Shown one piece after another: positions 1 through 5,563 of a stretch of 5,563 bases of DNA (the first letter of the stretch is position 1; each line of letters starts with the position of its first letter). Origin of the DNA: Paludibacter sp. (GTDB lineage Bacteria > Bacteroidota > Bacteroidia > Bacteroidales > Paludibacteraceae); the NCBI GenBank assembly GCA_028748945.1, contig JAQTOL010000240.1, positions 1 to 5,563 of the forward strand. Reading direction: 5' to 3'. The notes beneath the pieces are model-generated. The model had not been told where the DNA came from. It made no database searches and saw only the letters and a list, made by a program, of their open reading frames with translations. The position numbers were made by a program, and so were the translations under genes.

Positions 1-424
1 AAATTCATTTCCCCATGAAGGATTATATCCGTATTGAAACCGGTGTACAAAGCGGTTCGGTTGTAACACCTTATTTCGATTCGATGATTGCAAAAATTAT
101 TGTACATGGAAAGATCGTGCAGATGTGATTGAAAAAACGCTTGATGCTTTGTATGAATTCAGTCTGATTGGTTTAAAAACTACCGTTCCCTTTTGCAGGA
201 CTGTTTTGAAACATCCTGAATTTGTTTCGGCGACTTATACAACCCGTTGGGTAGACTCGGTTTTTACCCCTGAAATGTTGGAAAATGATGAAGATGAAAT
301 GATGGGAGCTTTGGCTGCAACCATTATGTATGCTTCTGAATACCTGCAACTCTCGTCGGATACTCCAAGCTATAAAAATGATTTACTAAATGTTTGGGTA
401 TTAAACAAAAGATTAAACTATTGA
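1..424 (+). CDS. accC: Biotin carboxylase subunit, C-terminal part, with an apparent frameshift
   Basis: This is the 3' end of an ATP-dependent biotin carboxylase, the subunit that carboxylates carrier-bound biotin in acetyl-, propionyl- or pyruvate-type carboxylases. Reading starts in frame 3 (positions 3-110) and shows DYIRIETGV and PYFDSMIAKIIVHG, the conserved C-terminal biotin carboxylase segment. The Arg at 30-32 aligns by context with catalytic Arg338 of E. coli AccC (VRWESH). Frame 3 then stops at the TGA at 123-125. The homologous reading resumes in frame 2 at 110 (KDRADVIEK, then LIGLKTTVPF and VLKHPEF) and ends at the TGA at 422-424. One base is therefore missing, most simply an A in the run at 110-112. 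The tail after TRWVDSVF is longer than the end of E. coli AccC. The carrier gene follows 78 bp downstream, which supports one carboxylase operon. The acyl substrate cannot be decided here, so accC is used in the broad sense. The N-terminal ATP-grasp part is outside the window. Confidence 0.88.
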
Positions 425-468
425 TTTTACAGCAAATCTATATCCTTGAAATTATTTTTATCAACTGG

Positions 469-495
469 TAAATTGTAAATGATTAAATTGTAAAT
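469..495 (+). repeat. 12-bp direct repeat in the leader of the carrier gene
   Basis: TAAATTGTAAAT occurs at 469-480 and again, exactly, at 484-495, with GAT plus nothing else between them. It lies in the spacer between the biotin carboxylase and the carrier start codon. It also supplies the A/T-rich leader seen before Bacteroidota start codons. It may be only a local duplication of low-complexity DNA. Confidence 0.6.
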
Positions 496-502
496 TAAAA
501 AA

Positions 503-1051
503 ATGGGAACTAAATATAACTATAGACGCGATGCTTCGCGATTGTTTATTGCTGTAAGGGAAAACGGGAAACGTTTTAAAATTTATATTCCAAAAGATTC
601 AAAGCCGGTTATTGATGGCGAAGAAAAGGATATAGATTTCTTGGAACAGGAGGATTTTCATTATACATTTGACTGGAATGGTAAAAAATTTCATTGTGAG
701 TTGGTTTCACGGGATCAGAATAAAGCTGTTATTAAAGTCAATGGAGTTGAATATCGTTATAGTCTGGAATCCATTTTTTCATACATACGTCGTGGAATGA
801 TTAATAACCCGGATAAGCAACTGAATGAGAATAATATATATTCACCAATGCCGGGTAAAATTGTGGACCTTTTCCTTTCTGAAGGAGACTTGGTGAACGA
901 AGGAGAACCGATTTTGAGTCTTGAAGCAATGAAAATGCAAAATGAAATCTGTGCCAATTGCAACGGAGTTATTCGTAAAATCAAAGTTCAGACCGGTCAA
1001 TCGGTTATGAAAGATGAATTGTTGGTAGAAATAACCTCGATTGACGAATAA
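503..1051 (+). CDS. Biotin carboxyl carrier protein of an acyl-CoA carboxylase
   Basis: This 182-residue cytoplasmic protein carries the biotin arm between the biotin carboxylase encoded upstream and a carboxyltransferase not seen here. The C-terminal biotinyl domain covers about residues 112-179. It opens with YSPMPGKIVDLFLSEGD and has the biotinylation motif EAMKM at 141-145, so Lys144 is the predicted biotin attachment site. GVIRKIKVQTGQSV follows, the symmetric second half of the flattened beta barrel. Residues 1-100 are charged and beta-rich, without the Ala/Pro-rich linker of E. coli AccB. I infer that they match the region which, in propionyl-CoA carboxylase alpha chains, joins the carboxylase to the carrier. 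An in-frame TAA at 491-493 limits the start, and ATG at 503 is the first start after it. There is no Shine-Dalgarno sequence, only an A-rich leader. This is the last gene before the terminator. Acetyl-CoA, propionyl-CoA and pyruvate carboxylase roles all remain possible. Confidence 0.9.
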   Translation: MGTKYNYRRDASRLFIAVRENGKRFKIYIPKDSKPVIDGEEKDIDFLEQEDFHYTFDWNGKKFHCELVSRDQNKAVIKVNGVEYRYSLESIFSYIRRGMINNPDKQLNENNIYSPMPGKIVDLFLSEGDLVNEGEPILSLEAMKMQNEICANCNGVIRKIKVQTGQSVMKDELLVEITSIDE

Positions 1052-1070
1052 GATATTTTCAATTTAAAGT

Positions 1071-1128
1071 AAAACAGAACAGGAATTTGGCGATAAACAT
1101 TATCAAAGAGTTCCTGTCCTGTTTTTTT
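1071..1128 (+). terminator. Rho-independent terminator after the carrier gene
   Basis: Arms 1071-1085 and 1111-1125 pair over 15 positions with one A:C mismatch (1078/1118). The core is ACAGGAA against TTCCTGT. Seven T residues (1122-1128) end the right arm and form the U-tract. The 25-nt loop can fold further, with TTTG at 1086-1089 against CAAA at 1104-1107 and a short ATA/TAT stem inside. The T-run lies on the + strand side, so it terminates the carboxylase operon and separates it from the permease gene. Confidence 0.85.
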
Positions 1129-1145
1129 ATTAGCTATGATTTCAT

Positions 1146-1153
1146 TAATTTTG
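1146..1153 (+). promoter_or_regulatory. Possible Bacteroidota -7 promoter element for the permease gene
   Basis: TAATTTTG is an exact match to the Bacteroidota primary-sigma -7 consensus TAnnTTTG. It lies between the upstream terminator and the permease start codon, which would give a 5' leader of about 55-60 nt. The -33 region would fall on the terminator T-tract, which is T-rich but has no TTTG. Chance matches are not rare in DNA this AT-rich, so the call rests mainly on location. Confidence 0.4.
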
Positions 1154-1218
1154 TCCGGAATTAAATTTTCAAATATATTTAACAAAACAAAAAAACGGTT
1201 ACACTTAATCAACTATTT

Positions 1219-2532
1219 ATGTTAGAAAAATTCTTTAAACTAAAGCAAAACAACACAAATCCGAGACGTGAGATAATGGCTGGTATCATTACTTTTCTTA
1301 CCATGTCCTATATCCTGGTAGTTAATCCAATCATTTTAGGTGAGACCGGTATGGACAAATCGGCGTTGTTTACAACGACTGCTTTAGCTGCCATTGTTGG
1401 TACGCTTTTAATGGCATTATTAGCTAATGTACCAATTGCACAGGCACCCGGTATGGGTTTGAATAGCTTTTTTGCTTTTACTGTTGTGCTGACAATGGGT
1501 TATACCTGGCAATTTGCACTTACTGCTGTAATTATCGAGGGAGTAATTTTTATGATTCTGACATTATTTAATGTGCGTGAATTAATAATAAAAAACATAC
1601 CCAAGGGTTTAAAAGATGCAATACCGGTTGGGATTGGACTTTTTATTACACTTATTGGATTAAAAAGCGCCGGGATTGTCGTTTCAAACCCCAATACATT
1701 AGTCAGTTTGGGTAATATGGCCAACCATTCAGTTTGGGTTGCTTTTCTTGGATTAATAGTAATTGCCGTTTTGCTTGTAAAAAATGTTCATGGTGCAATA
1801 CTAATCGGAATGTTGGTTTCAACCGTTTTTGCCTTCTTCTTAGGCGATGTAACAGTTCCTCAAGGGAGTTTAATCTCGTTGCCACCATCAATTGCCCCTA
1901 TATTTTTCCGGTTTGAATGGACACACGTTTTTACTTTCGATATGTTAATTGTCGTATTTACTTTTCTTCTGGTCAATCTGTTCGATTCGGTTGGAACCCT
2001 GATTGGTGTTATATCCAAAACTGGTATTGCTGATAAAAATGGTGATTTTCCTCAAATTCAAAAAGCACTGATGGCTGATGCATTAGGTACAATGTCGGGT
2101 GCAATTTTAGGTACAAGCCCGAACACTGCCTATATTGAAAGTGCTGCCGGTGTGGCTGCCGGAGGTCGTACGGGTTTAACTTCAGTAAGTACTGCAGTCA
2201 TGTTTGCTTTGGCCCTGTTTTTAGCACCAATCTTTTTAATGGTTCCGGCTTCGGCAACTGCTCCGGCATTGATTATTATCGGATTGTTTATGATGTCGTC
2301 AGTAACGAATATCAACTTTAATGATATTAGTCAGGGTTTCCCGGCATTCCTTACTATTATTTTTATGCCGCTTACCTATAGTATTGTGCAGGGTATAATC
2401 TTTGGTATTCTGAGTTTTACGCTTATCAAAATGATGACCGGAAAATTCAAAGAAGTTTCGATTACTCTCTATGTAATTTCACTCTTCTTCCTGTTCAAAA
2501 TTATTTTGGATGCCATTGGCGCATTTAGCTGA
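1219..2532 (+). CDS. NCS2-family purine permease (AzgA / GhxP / PbuG type)
   Basis: This is an inner-membrane permease, probably a proton symporter for purine bases such as adenine, guanine or hypoxanthine. At 437 residues it has the usual length for the AzgA-like branch. The N-terminus FFKLKQNNTNPRREIMAGI and the motif AQAPGMGLNSFFAF (residues 75-87) are typical. LVNLFDSVGTLIG (251-263, with Asp256) and LGTSPNTAYIESAAGVAAGG (297-316, with Glu307) match the paired substrate- and proton-site helices of NCS2 transporters. Hydrophobic segments fill most of the chain, and no signal peptide is needed. The ATG follows an A/T leader (ATCAACTATTT) with no Shine-Dalgarno sequence. The gene stands alone between a terminator and a long gap. 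I see no purine riboswitch or adjacent purine gene, so the exact base transported is undetermined. SPN replaces the more usual STV after GT, which could bear on specificity (inference). Confidence 0.9.
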   Translation: MLEKFFKLKQNNTNPRREIMAGIITFLTMSYILVVNPIILGETGMDKSALFTTTALAAIVGTLLMALLANVPIAQAPGMGLNSFFAFTVVLTMGYTWQFALTAVIIEGVIFMILTLFNVRELIIKNIPKGLKDAIPVGIGLFITLIGLKSAGIVVSNPNTLVSLGNMANHSVWVAFLGLIVIAVLLVKNVHGAILIGMLVSTVFAFFLGDVTVPQGSLISLPPSIAPIFFRFEWTHVFTFDMLIVVFTFLLVNLFDSVGTLIGVISKTGIADKNGDFPQIQKALMADALGTMSGAILGTSPNTAYIESAAGVAAGGRTGLTSVSTAVMFALALFLAPIFLMVPASATAPALIIIGLFMMSSVTNINFNDISQGFPAFLTIIFMPLTYSIVQGIIFGILSFTLIKMMTGKFKEVSITLYVISLFFLFKIILDAIGAFS

Positions 2533-2548
2533 TTTTACGTACTTAAAG

Positions 2549-2626
2549 ATTCAAATGAGAATTTCTGATTAAGTTGTTTCAGAAATTCTCCATAATTCTC
2601 CATAATTTGAATATTTAAATTCAAAT
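2549..2626 (+). repeat. Nested inverted repeats behind the permease gene, possible terminator
   Basis: GAGAATTTCTGA (2557-2568) and TCAGAAATTCTC (2579-2590) form a perfect 12-bp stem around a 10-nt loop, 24 bp after the permease stop. An outer stem pairs ATTCAAAT (2549-2556) with ATTTGAAT (2605-2612). A tandem decamer, ATTCTCCATA twice (2585-2594 and 2595-2604), overlaps the right arm. A second ATTCAAAT at 2619-2626 can pair with the same ATTTGAAT. There is no T-tract directly after the main stem, so a rho-independent terminator is not certain. A 3'-end stabilising hairpin would fit equally well. Confidence 0.6.
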
Positions 2627-2738
2627 AAATTGTTGTCTGAATATTTTAAGTGATAAAAAATAATAGATAAATGCAAACCAAAGTTATTTTTGATCAAAGC
2701 CTTTTTCTTTATGTGTTTTTCATGAACTTTATTACGTT

Positions 2739-2746
2739 TAGCTTTG
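2739..2746 (+). promoter_or_regulatory. Possible -7 promoter element for the nuo operon
   Basis: TAGCTTTG matches the Bacteroidota -7 consensus TAnnTTTG exactly. Transcription would begin near 2753 and leave a leader of about 165 nt before nuoA. The -33 position holds TGTGTTTTT, T-rich but without a TTTG. The inverted hexamers ATTACG (2731-2736) and CGTAAT (2763-2768) flank the element. A second match, TATTTTTG at 2685-2692, has an even poorer -33 region. Either match may be chance. Confidence 0.35.
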
Positions 2747-2917
2747 TTCTAAGGCAGAATTTCGTAATTTGAAGTATTGAATAAAGAAATTATTATTTAA
2801 TTATAATGTTTAAATATCTGTGTAATAAGGGATATTAATTCAATCTGATTTTCAGTTAATTTTACGCTCACTAATAATTACGGAAATTTTTCTTTAATTT
2901 TCAACCTGATTTTATAA

Positions 2918-3310
2918 ATGGAAAAAATATATATTGCCTCTGATTACGAACCGGTCCTAATACAATTTTTTGTCGCCATTTCATTCGTTGTAATTGTAAT
3001 GGTGGTTACTCACCTGATAATTAGTACCCGAAAAAGGGTCCGTACATTAAAGAAAGAAGAAAATTTTGAATGTGGAATTGATATTCAAGGAAACGCACGT
3101 TTTCCATTCTCCATTAAATATTTCTTAATTGCCATTCTTTTCGTTCTTTTTGATGTAGAAGTTATCTTTTTTTATCCCTGGGCCGTCAATTTCAAAGATG
3201 CCGATTGGAGTGCATTTTTAAATATGTTGCTCTTTATGGGTATTTTTATTTTTGGGTTCTTTTATATTTATAAAAAAGGTGCATTCGATTGGAATAAGGA
3301 ACAGGAGTAA
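2918..3310 (+). CDS. nuoA: NADH-quinone oxidoreductase subunit A (complex I)
   Basis: NuoA is a small membrane subunit at the junction of the peripheral and membrane arms, close to the quinone tunnel of respiratory complex I. This 130-residue protein has three membrane helices at about 13-35, 67-90 and 98-119. Between the first two lies the family loop, with ENFECGIDIQG (Cys52) and ARFPFSIKYF, followed by LFVLFDVEVIFFYPWAV carrying the conserved acidic pair Asp79/Glu81. Length and topology are normal for the family. An in-frame TAA (2915-2917) directly precedes the ATG, so the start cannot lie upstream. The leader is A/T-rich and lacks a Shine-Dalgarno sequence. It is the first gene of the nuo block, 48 bp ahead of nuoB. 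Confidence 0.97.
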   Translation: MEKIYIASDYEPVLIQFFVAISFVVIVMVVTHLIISTRKRVRTLKKEENFECGIDIQGNARFPFSIKYFLIAILFVLFDVEVIFFYPWAVNFKDADWSAFLNMLLFMGIFIFGFFYIYKKGAFDWNKEQE

Positions 3311-3358
3311 ATTGGTAAGCAGTCAATAGTGGGTACTTAGTTGTAAAAAAAGATTATT

Positions 3359-3919
3359 ATGAATGAAAAAGATAAATATACAGTAGTTGAAGCTCCCGAA
3401 GGCTATAGTGCTCCGGGTTTCTTTGCAACTACATTAGATAAAGCGGTTGGACTGGCCCGTAAAAATTCATTATGGCCGTTACCATTCGCCACTTCATGTT
3501 GTGGTATTGAATTTATGGCAACCATGGGCGCACATTATGATTTAGGTCGGTTTGGTGCGGAGCGACTCAGTTTTTCACCCCGCCAGGCAGATTTACTGAT
3601 GGTCATGGGAACGATTGCCAAGAAAATGGCACCGGTGGTACAACAAGTTTACGAACAAATGGCTGAACCCCGTTGGGTGATTGCAGTAGGAGCCTGTGCT
3701 TCGAGTGGTGGTGTTTTCGACACCTACAGCGTTTTACAGGGCATTGACAAAGTAGTGCCGGTAGATGTCTATGTACCCGGTTGTCCGCCTCGTCCGGAGC
3801 AAATTATTAATGGCTTTATGAAAATTCAGGAACTGGTCGGAAATGAGCCTTTACGTCGTCGTTACAGTCCCGAGTACAAAGAGATGCTCGAAAGTTACGG
3901 CATTAAAATAGACAAATAA
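3359..3919 (+). CDS. nuoB: NADH-quinone oxidoreductase subunit B, cluster N2 protein
   Basis: NuoB holds the 4Fe-4S cluster N2, the last electron carrier of complex I, which passes electrons to quinone at the NuoB-NuoD interface. All four ligands are present: Cys47 and Cys48 in TSCCGIEF, Cys113 in GACASSGG, and Cys142 in VPGCPPRPE. Their spacing (66 and 29 residues after the first) is the same as in Thermus Nqo6 (45/46, 111, 140). The length of 186 residues is typical, with a polar N-terminus and a basic C-terminal tail (LRRRYSPEYKEML). The in-frame TAA at 3344-3346 leaves this ATG as the only start matching the family; an A-run (3345-3350) stands in for a ribosome site. The nuoC start is only 4 bp after the stop, so the two are likely translationally coupled. 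Confidence 0.98.
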   Translation: MNEKDKYTVVEAPEGYSAPGFFATTLDKAVGLARKNSLWPLPFATSCCGIEFMATMGAHYDLGRFGAERLSFSPRQADLLMVMGTIAKKMAPVVQQVYEQMAEPRWVIAVGACASSGGVFDTYSVLQGIDKVVPVDVYVPGCPPRPEQIINGFMKIQELVGNEPLRRRYSPEYKEMLESYGIKIDK

Positions 3920-3923
3920 GCAA

Positions 3924-4412
3924 ATGGAATATAGTATATTACTTCAGGAACTTAAAAATAAATTTGAAAACAGTATTTTGTCAGTGGACGAAACGGCGGA
4001 TATTTTCACAATAACCATTGCCGTGGAAGCTGTCAAAGAGATGATTACTTTTCTGAAAGAACAACATAATTTTATCTTCCTGACCGATTTATGCGGTATT
4101 CATTATCCTGAAGAGGATAAGGAATTAGGTGTAATTTACCACCTTCATAATTTGGTGGCTAATAAACGCATCCGGTTAAAAACTTTCGTCACAAAAGAAA
4201 ATCCACAGGTTGAAAGTCTTGTTTCTGTTTTCTCCGGAGCCAACTGGATGGAGCGTGAAACATTTGATTTTTACGGAATTGATTTCGTAGGACACCCAAA
4301 TCTGATACGTATTCTGAACGTTGAATATATGGATTATTATCCAATGCGTAAAGAATACCCGCTGGAAGATGCCACCCGAAGTGATAAGGACGACCGTTTT
4401 TTTGGAAGATAG
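3924..4412 (+). CDS. nuoC: NADH-quinone oxidoreductase subunit C (30-kDa subunit)
   Basis: NuoC is a peripheral-arm structural subunit of complex I, packed against NuoD and NuoB, with no cofactor. The 162-residue protein has the early FIFLTDLCGIHYPEE segment (50-64) and the 30-kDa signature: ANWMERETFDFYGIDFVGHP (106-125), containing Glu110-Arg111-Glu112, then LIRIL. The end, YPMRKEYPLED, is the point where fused NuoCD proteins continue into the D half. Here the frame stops 12 residues later, so C and D are separate proteins. The start is tightly coupled to nuoB, with a 4-bp gap. The 84-bp spacer to nuoD is unusually long for this operon and contains repeats. Confidence 0.97.
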   Translation: MEYSILLQELKNKFENSILSVDETADIFTITIAVEAVKEMITFLKEQHNFIFLTDLCGIHYPEEDKELGVIYHLHNLVANKRIRLKTFVTKENPQVESLVSVFSGANWMERETFDFYGIDFVGHPNLIRILNVEYMDYYPMRKEYPLEDATRSDKDDRFFGR

Positions 4413-4421
4413 ATATTAAGA

Positions 4422-4471
4422 TTATAGTCGACAGTTTATAGTTGACAGTGGAGACAAAGCATACTTTGTCT
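4422..4471 (+). repeat. Tandem 14-mer plus 8-bp hairpin in the nuoC-nuoD spacer
   Basis: TTATAGTCGACAGT (4422-4435) is followed directly by TTATAGTTGACAGT (4436-4449), a 13/14 match. Two bases later AGACAAAG (4452-4459) and CTTTGTCT (4464-4471) form a perfect 8-bp stem with a CATA loop. No T-tract follows (next bases TAAAATC), so this is not a normal terminator. It lies 26-75 bp ahead of the nuoD ATG and may be a dispersed intergenic repeat or an mRNA processing or stability element. Confidence 0.75.
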
Positions 4472-4496
4472 AAAATCAAAAAAGAGATTATAGATA

Positions 4497-5563
4497 ATGA
4501 AAACCATAAATTCGGAACATCATTTAGATTTAACTAAAGAGGATGAAAAGGTTTACAGTACGTTAAACCTGGGACCGACTCACCCTGCCACTCATGGTAT
4601 TTTTCAGAATGTACTGACTATGAATGGCGAAACGATAGTTAGTGCTGAGCAAACAATCGGGTATATACACCGGGCGTTTGAGAAAATTGCCGAACGTCGT
4701 CCTTACTATCAAATCACTACTTTGACCGACCGGCTGAACTACTGTTCTTCGCCCCTGAATAATATCGGCTGGCATTTGGCAGTTGAAAAATTATTAGGCG
4801 TAGAAACCAATAAGCGCATTGATTATATGCGTATTATTGTCATGGAACTGGCTCGTATTTCCGATCATCTGATTTGTAACAGCGTCATTGGTGTAGATAG
4901 TGGAGCTTTAACCGGCTTTGTATATCTATTTGAGGAAAGGGAAAAAATTTACGAAATATACGAGGAACTTTGCGGAGCAAGACTCACGACCAACTTAGGT
5001 GTAGTAGGAGGGTTCGACAGAGATTTTTCACCCATAGCCATACAAAAAATCAGGGATTTGATGAAAGAGCTGCCTAAAGTACTGCATGAATTTGAAAATC
5101 TGTTGATGCGTAACCGTATCTTCATGGATAGAACAATAAATGTTGGCGCTATTTCAGCGGATCGTGCCTTGAACTATGGTTTTTCGGGACCTTGTTTGCG
5201 TGCTGCCGGAGTTGATTATGATGTACGAGTTCAGGAACCGTATTCGTCATACAACGATTTTGATTTTAGTGTACCAATCGGACAAAACGGTGACACATAC
5301 GATCGTTTTTGTGTACGCCAGACTGAATTGTGGGAAAGTATTAAATTAGTAACTAATGCACTGGATAATTTACCGGAAGGAAAATTCAATACCGAAGTTC
5401 CTGCATTTTTTATGCCACCGAAAGAAGATGTATACAGCAAAATGGAACCCTTAATCAGTCATTTAAAATGGTAATGGGAGAAATTGATGTTCCTGCAAAA
5501 GAAATTTATAAAGCCGTAGAAGGGGCAAATGGTGAACTTGGATTTTACGTCGTTGCCGACGGG
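4497..5563 (+). CDS. nuoD: NADH-quinone oxidoreductase subunit D (49-kDa), frameshifted and cut by the window end
   Basis: NuoD forms most of the quinone-binding pocket of complex I. The first frame gives 325 residues and ends at TAA 5472-5474. Family motifs are NLGPTHPATHGIF (24-36), TIGYIHRAFEKIAE (53-66), LTDRLNYCSSPLN (76-88), and the later GFSGPCLRAAGVDYDVR. His33 and Tyr82 match the quinone-ligand pair His38/Tyr87 of Thermus Nqo4, with the same spacing of 49. The last in-frame residues SHLKW replace the expected HFKMV. Frame +2 from 5465 continues the homology (KMVMGEIDVPAKEIYKAVEG, then GELGFYVVADG) to the window edge without a stop. One base is therefore missing at 5462-5468, or ribosomes shift there. 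The start is fixed by an in-frame TAG at 4491-4493. A full NuoD is about 400 residues, so roughly 40-50 residues lie beyond the window. Confidence 0.95.

Larger units (their letters stand above)
2533..2917. other. 385-bp AT-rich intergenic region between the permease gene and nuoA
   Basis: No convincing gene is present. From left to right it holds a perfect 12-bp hairpin, a tandem 10-mer and further inverted repeats (2549-2626), a doubtful 33-codon ORF (2671-2772), two TAnnTTTG matches (2685-2692 and 2739-2746), and a near-repeat, CAATCTGATTTT at 2841-2852 against CAACCTGATTTT at 2902-2913 (11/12), the second copy ending 4 bp before the nuoA ATG. It most likely carries the 3' end of the permease transcript and the promoter and leader of the complex I operon. 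Confidence 0.7.

Noticed and set aside
757..984. Minus-strand ORF of 75 codons opposite the carrier gene
   Set aside because: It lies entirely over the biotinyl carrier protein, whose motifs prove the + strand frame, and the product resembles no family I recognise.
997..1212. Minus-strand ORF of 71 codons over the terminator and promoter gap
   Set aside because: It runs through the + strand terminator hairpin and the end of the carrier gene, with no ribosome site or family resemblance. It is best explained as chance.
1130..1218. Purine riboswitch ahead of the purine permease
   Set aside because: The leader of about 60-90 nt has no three-way junction pattern or the conserved loop sequences of purine riboswitches.
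4452..4471. Terminator between nuoC and nuoD
   Set aside because: The stem is only 8 bp and is followed by TAAAATC rather than a T-run, and nuoC and nuoD must both be expressed for one complex.
4189..4479. Minus-strand ORF of 96 codons over nuoC and the spacer
   Set aside because: It is a shadow of nuoC, whose conserved signature fixes the coding strand, and it continues through the repeat spacer.
1..5563. CRISPR array, tRNA or rRNA gene, transposase, phage or defence genes
   Set aside because: No regularly spaced repeats, tRNA-like cloverleaf, insertion-sequence ends or recognisable mobile or defence proteins were seen on either strand.

Overview
The window looks like an ordinary stretch of a Bacteroidota chromosome, perhaps Bacteroidales/Marinilabiliales-like (order uncertain). 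The DNA is AT-rich, start codons follow A/T-rich leaders rather than GGAGG-type ribosome sites, matches to the Bacteroidota -7 promoter motif TAnnTTTG occur in two gaps, and the proteins read as Bacteroidota-type. All real genes are on the + strand, in three transcription blocks.

Block 1 (1-1128) is the end of a biotin-dependent acyl-CoA carboxylase operon. It holds the C-terminal part of a biotin carboxylase, cut by the window edge and broken by an apparent one-base deletion near 110, then a 182-residue biotin carboxyl carrier protein with a clean AMKM biotinylation site. A rho-independent terminator closes the block. The carboxylase loads CO2 onto the biotin carried by the second protein; the carboxyltransferase subunit is not in view.

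Block 2 (about 1130-2590) is a single NCS2/AzgA-type purine permease gene, apparently with its own promoter and followed by a long perfect hairpin.

Block 3 (2918 to the end) is the start of a complex I operon, nuoA-nuoB-nuoC-nuoD. A preserves the membrane-arm ECG loop, B the four cluster-N2 cysteines, C the 30-kDa signature, and D the quinone-pocket His and Tyr. nuoC and nuoD are separate genes, with an 84-bp spacer made of a tandem repeat and a small hairpin. nuoD is interrupted near 5462-5468 by an apparent one-base deletion, after which reading resumes in frame +2 and runs off the window.

A 385-bp AT-rich gap separates blocks 2 and 3. It holds inverted and direct repeats with competing pairings, a possible promoter, and one doubtful 33-codon ORF.

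I found no convincing undescribed system. The most notable point is that two conserved housekeeping genes each need one extra base. Sequencing error is the leading explanation, although the nuoD break lies on a correctly phased T TTA AAA slippery heptamer.
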